From: Hybos culiciformis
Taxonomy: Eukaryota > Arthropoda > Insecta > Diptera > Hybotidae
NCBI GenBank assembly: GCA_964007475.1
Contig: CAXFZM010000195.1
Span: 32,001-96,000 of the forward strand
DNA: 64,000 nt
Direction of reading: 5' to 3'
Positions 57,011-64,000 of this stretch are shown piece after piece; the stretch's first letter is position 1; each line of letters opens with the position of its first letter. A model generated the notes under the pieces. That model was not told the origin of the DNA. It saw nothing but the letters and a program-made list of their open reading frames with translations, and did no database searches. The position numbers and the translations under genes were made by a program.

Positions 57011-57575
57011 CAGTTCCGGATTTACCTATGGGCAAAAGGGGCAACCGCCACGGGCGCAATATTTCAAAAGGGCGCAAAATTCGTTCCGTGAAATTTCGTA
57101 TCCGTTTTAGAAAATATTTAAAAACTATAAAAGAGCATAACTTGAATATAAATGCTTTGTATTCATTGATTAAAGAAAAAAATATGCAGGCTGTCTATCC
57201 AAATATAGAAATTATTTTAAGAATATTTTTATCAACTCCAGCATCCAATTTTTCAGCATAAAGATCTTGTTCTGCACTGAGAAGAATAAAAACTTACTTG
57301 AGATCCACTTATGTGATGAAAAATTGAATGATTTTACGATCTTAGCAATAGAAAATAAAATGTTAGACAAAATATAGTTTGCAGAAGTTTTCGAAAAATT
57401 TGTTACAATAAAATTACGAAAGAAATTCTAATAAATTAAAATCTAAAGATATATAAACATTAACATTAAATTTAGCAGTATTTTTTTAATTTATTATAAA
57501 TAACTTTTGGCGTGATTTATGGGGCCCAATTTTCAAAAACCTTCCAGGGCGCAAAGTTATGTAAATCCGGGCCTG
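57011..57575. mobile_element. Non-autonomous hAT-type element (565 bp) with 8-bp target duplication
   Basis: The ends are inverted repeats: CAGTTCCGGATTTAC at the left and the reverse complement of the right end, CAGGCCCGGATTTAC. They are flanked by a perfect 8-bp duplication ATTAATTT (57,003-57,010 and 57,576-57,583). CAG...CTG termini with 8-bp duplications are characteristic of the hAT superfamily. The interior is too short for a transposase, so it must have been moved in trans. An open frame of 95 codons crosses its left end and is probably fortuitous. GGGCGCAA strings near both ends are part of the subterminal repeats. Confidence 0.9.
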
Positions 57576-58610
57576 ATTAATTTATTTATTTATTGATTTA
57601 TTTAGACAACTATTTAATAAAAATAGGCATTAGAAAATAAAACTTAGAATAATAAAATATATGAAACAAAAAATTAAAGACGTCACATCAGGCAATGCTC
57701 TCATATTAATTTATGAATTCAACTCATTAAATCTGCCAAAAACAAATACGGATCGAAATATGAAGCCATCAAAGCTACTCGAATCAACAATCATAGAATA
57801 TTAGTATGTTTAGTATTATATTAAATATAAAACGAATAAAATTATTAAAAATTGTATATGTTCGAGTAGTAGGTGTGTACATAATATTGATTGTAATAAA
57901 ATTACTACTGATTTCCAATAACATCCTATCAGTGTTATGTAAAATTCAGGGTTAATCTAGGTTAAAAATTATTTTTATCTGAAATAAAAAATGTGATATT
58001 AGCAAAAAATTTGAATTTGATTTACTTAAAGTTAAATATATAATGCGAACAAAAATTCTAATAAATATAAAGACCAAAATCAAGACGAATATAACTTTCC
58101 ATTGCCGTTATAATGTTATAAAATAAAATTTATGAAATTTTCTTGTTAGAAAAATCTATTTATTGTAAATAAAATTTCCAAAAGTATAACATTTTTATTC
58201 AAATAATTTAACTGAAAAACTTTTGTCACTAACTTTTCCAAAAAAAAAAACAAAAAACAAAACACAAATTCAAAAAGAAAGTTTTTTTTTTCTCTCCCTA
58301 GTTGATTGTCAAAAATTTTAGTCTAAATTTTTAAGATACAAAATATTATCGAAAGATGAGTTTTGTCCAAGGACATCAAAGAATTTCATTGTTCATTATA
58401 TTTCTAAAAAGATTTTAGATAAATTGTTTCACCCTGAAATAAAATTGAGTTGTGGGACCAAGTTTTCTTAAAGAAACAAACAAAAAAAAAAATTTTAACT
58501 TTACAAAAGTGTTTTGTTTGTTATATTTAAGTAGTAGATTTTTCTTGGTCTAATATTTATTTTTTTTTAATAATAATTATAATTTTCATCCATTAAAATT
58601 AAAATACTTT
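57576..58610. other. AT-rich intergenic DNA, no gene seen
   Basis: Long A and T runs and scattered stops in all frames; I see no RNA gene, domain or repeat that I can name. Confidence 0.6.
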
Positions 58611-59001
58611 TATGTAGAGTAAGAACGGTATCTTCTGACACTTTAGAAGACTTTACTAAAAATAATATATAGTTTGTGCTTGAATTTTGACAATAATTGA
58701 CGTTTATATTATATTTTGGGGTTTAATCTTTCGAATTATTTTATTACCCTTACTTAATTCTTAACCGATTTAAATAATTGACATTTTAAAAAAGATCTTT
58801 TTTTGTTAAGCCTTTCCAAGTGAGTGGGATACTTAGACATTAGCTGAGGAGACTTCGACAATGTGTCAGAAAGTACTTAAAGATGTGAAATAAAAGAAAT
58901 TTATGTCAAATAATAATTTTAAATACAAAATTATATGAACGGCTCATAAATTAGATGAGTTATATTTTCCTGTCAGATGATAACCACTCTTACCCTACAT
59001 A
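58611..59001. mobile_element. MITE-like inverted-repeat element, 391 bp
   Basis: The left end TATGTAGAGTAAGAACGG, continuing to CTTCTGACA, matches the reverse complement of the right end TATGTAGGGTAAGAGTGG, continuing to CATCTGACA, over about 30 bp with a few differences. It is bounded by TA on each side, compatible with a Tc1/mariner-type TA duplication. Alternatively, imperfect 8-mers TACTTTTA and TACTTTAT flank it. There is no coding capacity. The superfamily is uncertain. Confidence 0.7.
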
Positions 59002-62000
59002 CTTTATTTGTATTCATAAGTTAAATTTATTTAAAAAAAAATAAAATATTTTATATTTTCATATACCTACATGAATAAAAATTTATTTCTAAAAAAGCAT
59101 CAATTACCTTATTATGAAGGACTGGGTGCTTATATTGTTTGATTAATTAAAAGATTATTATTATTTATAGAATTGCCATCATTTCAGCTTTCTTTTTCAG
59201 AATAAACATAAGAAAAAAGTATCTTATGAAAATTGCTAACATAACTTTGACCTTAATTTCTGATGAATTATTGAAGATTGAAGATGTTCAAAAATTACCC
59301 CAGACTTAATTAAACATTTAACTTCTCAATAAAATTGTCAAATTATTTAACGGTCACTTTATACTGTTGTACACCGAAAAGTTAAAAATATTCATCGTAA
59401 TAAATATTCCATCAAAATTTCAGTTAATTTTTATTAGCTTCTTTTAATAACAAAAAAAAAAAACAATATCGACTTTATAAATTTTTCACCAATCAAATTG
59501 TCTGGAAAAAAAAAAGAAATTTTCAATTCTCTTTTGTTTACATTTTATTTTAAGTTCAAAAGGAAAATTCACTCTGCAGCATTATTATATATGTGACAAT
59601 TATACTCTATATATATTATATTATAAACTATATATATAAAATGTTAACACGAACGCATTATTTGAAATTCACTTTGTTATGCTCTTTTTCACCTGCAATA
59701 TTTTATCCACAAAAATATTTGTTTGATTAAAGTATTAATTGCACTTGACATTTTACGTTCTTTTGAAAACGTATATTAAAAAGTGTCTCACATGTCATCC
59801 TTAATTTTTCGATATATGTCAGATTGTCATAATACCACAATACCGACAATATAAAATAAACCCAAATGGAAATTATATCTTTCAGTGTTATTAATTTAAA
59901 CATGTTGTTGATGTTGATAGAGAAAAAAAAATCTTTTTTTCATTGAACAGAGACATATGTATAACATAAAATGTTTAGCAAAAGGATCAAAAATTTTAGA
60001 AAATTGAAAAATAAAATAAAAAAATAGAAATTCATAATTGTTTCTATAATTTGAATTTTTGAATTATTCATATATCTATATTGTTTTTGACTTTGTTTGC
60101 CATACCATTTTTGTTTGTACACTAATACATAAACATGACAAGAGTCAGAAGACCTTGAGGAAAAATCCTTCGAATCGAAAAAAGAATCAATAAATAATTA
60201 AAAATATTTAAAAATAAAAATTTATCCGAAATATGACTGTTGTGAAAAAGTATAGTATTCTTTACTCTGATGTGCATTTTTGGATTAAAGACGAGTAAAA
60301 AAATTATTAATTATTAATTTAAATTAATTTCATTTAAAAGTTTGGACATAAGTTTAATAAGTCTTCTAAAGGACCAAATAAAAGCGAAACAAAAATTGTT
60401 TTAATTACTGTTCATATATATACTTATTAATTTATATATTTCCAAAAATATCAATATTTTATTTTAGCCAATTTAAACCAAAATCTTATGAAAAAACATA
60501 AAAAAAAATGTTTCACCAAATTTAAGTTACTAAGTTATTTTAACTATATAAGTTTCTTTTCTTTCTCAATTATATAATTAATATCAACAATTAAAATAAA
60601 CAAAAATGTTCAACTTATAAGTTAAAAAAAAATAAAAAAACAGAAAAAAAAACTTTATACAAACAAAAAAATTTTATTTAAAAAAAATTTTTATTTACAT
60701 ATATTTTTTATTCATTTGAAAAGTTTATATATTTTGATCAAAAGAAAAACTAAAAACTTTATCGATTACTTAATAGAAATAAAAATCCCAATTTAAATTC
60801 AATCTTATTAAAAATATTATGTTTTTTTATAAGGAAAAGTTTTTCTTTCATGTAAAATAATATTTTAATTGACGTTAATTGACTTTATTCAATAGTGGAG
60901 AAATTTTTTTTTTGAAATATTAATTTAAATGACACTATGTCAACAAGAGAATTTTTTAAATTACCACTCCCCTATACATTGAGTCTTTAGTCATTGTCAT
61001 CATAAAATACATGTACTTTGAAGTAAAAATATACTTAAAATTTGATTACAAAATTTACTAGGTCCCACTAAAATTTTTCGTTATTTTATCGTGTTTTCCT
61101 ATAGTACACAGTATAACAAGATCTAATGCTATTTTGACATAGAAAATAGTTATATTTATATAAAATATTTCTAATCATATAACCCCAAATGTTCACTACT
61201 GAGCGGTCAAAATTTTTAACTTTATAAAAATAAATTTCAATCCCGAATTAAAAAAAAAGAAAGAAACAAGATACTAAGGTCCAAAAATAAAAAATACAAT
61301 TTACTTTTAATTTTCTGTTCTTTCAATGGACAAACTTTCAAATTAAAATGAAATTTGATAATAGAAAATGAAGAAGTAATTTTCCACTTTTTCTCTTTCC
61401 TAATTGAGTTAATTTGATTAAAAAAAAAATTTTTTTTTTTATTTGATTGAAGTATAAATTATTGTTGACTTCAATCTTATTTTATTTCACTTTCTTTCCA
61501 TTTTTTTTTTTTTTTGCAAGAAAACAAAAAAAAAATTTAATTTGTTTTCTTAGAAAACACAAAAAAAAACACTGAAAACTTGTTGGTACCTAATTGAATT
61601 GTTTGACAATTTAGTTGTTATTAGCTAGAAGAAGCAATAGCAAATAAACAAGAAGATAAATTTATTTAAAAAAATATATATAAAAACAATAGTAGGTAAG
61701 TTCTAAAATGGTCAGTACTTTTGGATTAAATTTTCGTCACAGTTTTTTCTAATATGTGTAGAATTTTATTTCCAATTATTTTTCACAATTTTCTAACGTT
61801 TTCAATTGAGTCGCTCAGTCACCAAAACCAAAAAAAAATCTAAAATTATATACTTTGTTAATAATTTCTAATTTATAGTAAGTAAAAAAAATTATGCGTA
61901 AGTCAAGGACTTGGAATCGGATAACACAAAATTACTAATAATCAGCTATAAGATGAAAATTATATATAAATTCTCAGGAATGTAATAAAATATGACTAAA

Positions 62001-64000
62001 TTTGTAAAATATCATTTATTTCAATTTAGTACGTAAATTGTATATTTTATTTTGCTTGAAGACATAAATAAATTTACAATTTATTAAATTGTGATTGTTA
62101 ATCGATTTATATATTGCTTATGTAATAAATATATAGAAACATACATTTATATAGAAAAAGATTAAGTTTTTATTTCAAGAGTACTATATATACAAAAGGA
62201 ATATCAAACATTTACTTCTTAAAGGACATTAAAAGACTTTTCATTTTCTATTTTTGTCTAAAAGATCATAAAGATAAAAGTTTTTTCCCAATTCATGTAT
62301 AACCAACTAAAAGAGTAATCTACCTAAAAGGATTAAACATTTTCATTGAAGTACTTTAGTTAAACTTTTCTTTTTTTGTTTTGTGATGGCAATCTTTTGA
62401 TGAAATTTCTTTTCAATAAGTTTTGTTCATTCAAAATGTTGGTTTTTACTTTAATAATAATAAAATAATAGTAAAGTTGTTGTTTTCATTCTATTCTTTT
62501 AATTGAGTGATTATAAGTACATACCATATAAAATAAAAGCTTTTAATTTTTAACCTCATAATTCAACTTTTTTTTTATGAATTTTTTGTATTTTATTTAA
62601 AAATTTAATTTTTAAAGTTTTATTGGACTGATTAAATAACAATAAAATATTTAGTGAATTATACTTAATCGATAGTAATCTAGTTTTCTTATATAGAAGC
62701 TCAAATATCAATAAATCTTGGTTAAATATCTATAACCAAAAAAATGTAGCATGATGTAGATTAGATCTTTCATATGAAACGGAATCTCATTTAAATGAAA
62801 TGAAGATTTTAAAATAAAATTAATTTATAGATTCAGAAGAAATAAAAATAATTTTAGTGCTTTACTTAGAACTTAGAACTTGTTATATAATAATATATTT
62901 ATTTGAATATTATATGAAAACAATTTACTAAGCATCTGTCAAGCTTAGTTTTGGTATAAGATGGATATATTAAAATTTGAAATTCCTTTATTTATCCCAA
63001 TTTTTTTCATTGTTTTGATTTAATTTCTAATTATAAAATTAATTTAATCATTAATCATAAATTTAAGTTCGATTAAAAGTTTAGAAAAGGCCCAATACAT
63101 GTTTCGTCGTATTATGCAATTAAATTTTGAATACACTTGAATTTTGTGTTTTATTCTATTATAATTTTAACTGGATTTGAGAACTTTTTACTAGATACGA
63201 TATTTCTACAAGTTAATTCATTAAAATAACAATAGAATTAAAATTATCTTAAATTCATAAATTTTTTTTTTGAATAAAATTTCCGAAAAATGGAAGAAAA
63301 GTTTTTTGTTATATATAATATACATATACATTTATAGAAAATTTTTTTTCTTAATTTTAATACCCAAAGGATGAGAATCCGCTTTAACTGAATCTGAATT
63401 ATCTACTTTTGTCATTTAATCTTTTATAAAACTTTTACCTTTTACTTTTACTTAATTTTAGTTTAAATAGAAAATTTTTGTATTAAACAAAAACAACAAA
63501 AAAATTTAAGTTTTATTAGTTAAAAAGTGGGACTTTCTTCATAATAAATGCACAACATAATTTCTGTTATAAGTTATAATTAAAAATGTAATTTCAACGA
63601 GAGAAATTAAAGAAGACCTATTATACAGTTAAGTCAAACAAAAAGATATTGTTTAATCGCGAATCCTAAAAGTTGACACTAAATAAATTCTTTTAAGTTA
63701 GTATAAAAATTATGAGTTATGCATCGTTGATTTATAGTTATAAATTTTAAAATATATATGTCCATATCTCTATCTTAAGTATTAATAATATTACATCACA
63801 AAATTTGTGTCTCTTCATCTAAAATTTCGGAGGGATGTCATAACATCCTCAGGACATAACGTCAATTGATTTTATGACAAAAATTGAGCCAAAAAAACAC
63901 TGCTCTTTTAATCGACAACGTCTATATAATCGTTTTTTTTGTTGGGAACTTCCAAAGGAAATTTTTTGATGTTAACATAAATTAATTGACAATAATTTAT
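59002..64000. other. AT-rich intergenic DNA, no gene seen
   Basis: About 5 kb of very AT-rich sequence with many homopolymer runs. The few open frames of about 60 codons have no domain character. A short hairpin GGATGT-CATA-ACATCC near 63,833 is the only clear small structure. It could contain introns or distal regulatory DNA of a gene outside the window. Confidence 0.6.

Noticed and set aside
56974..57261. 95-aa open frame with a basic KRGNRHGR stretch
   Set aside because: It starts outside and runs into the 565-bp hAT-type element; the basic stretch is translated terminal-repeat sequence.
59940..60122. 60-aa minus-strand frame in the right flank
   Set aside because: Low-complexity, hydrophobic Phe/Leu-rich translation of AT-rich DNA with no start context, promoter or domain.

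Overview
The window looks like eukaryotic chromosomal DNA, most likely from an arthropod and probably an insect. It has a long satellite array, one large Polinton/Maverick DNA transposon (an integrated adintovirus-like element), a GT-AG spliced gene, eukaryotic TATA boxes and a very AT-rich, gene-free flank with small non-autonomous DNA transposons. Nothing in it looks bacterial. The host species cannot be named from this sequence.

Layout. (1) Positions 1 to about 41,049 are about 220 head-to-tail copies of a 186-bp satellite monomer. The copies carry linked point variants, and these show multi-monomer higher-order repeats and nested duplications of 1.3 to 7 kb. The array codes for nothing. 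(2) Positions 41,052-56,361 (15.3 kb) are a Polinton bounded by roughly 245-285-bp terminal inverted repeats (AGTATAG...CTATACT). It carries a full virus-like gene set: a chromodomain integrase (minus strand), a rightward block with an unidentified 165-aa protein, packaging ATPase, two small basic virion-type proteins, a penton-like minor capsid protein, a pVI-like protein, the double-jelly-roll major capsid protein, an adenain-type protease and a 206-aa unknown, then a protein-primed family B DNA polymerase (minus strand). Nearly all frames are intact. (3) Positions 56,362-64,000 are AT-rich DNA without recognisable genes. They contain a 565-bp hAT-type element with a perfect 8-bp target duplication and a 391-bp inverted-repeat element.

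How the genes fit together: the polymerase would copy linear DNA with inverted repeats by protein priming, the integrase would insert it, the ATPase would package it, and the capsid proteins plus protease would build and mature a particle. The small proteins carry glycine-rich sites matching the adenain cleavage consensus, which fits the protease encoded beside them. A TATAAATAG-type box recurs upstream of several genes.

The most unusual part is the left 2.3 kb of the Polinton. It holds a spliced zinc-finger gene whose 3' end and downstream DNA are an inverted copy of the 3' end of the polymerase gene, including the last codons of the convergent 206-aa gene. It also holds a 166-aa acidic-tailed gene. 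The whole module lies between direct copies of subterminal DNA, the inner one abutting the integrase gene. This suggests the left end was rebuilt from the polymerase end of a related element. In addition, the Polinton has no target-site duplication, with satellite on one side and unrelated DNA on the other.
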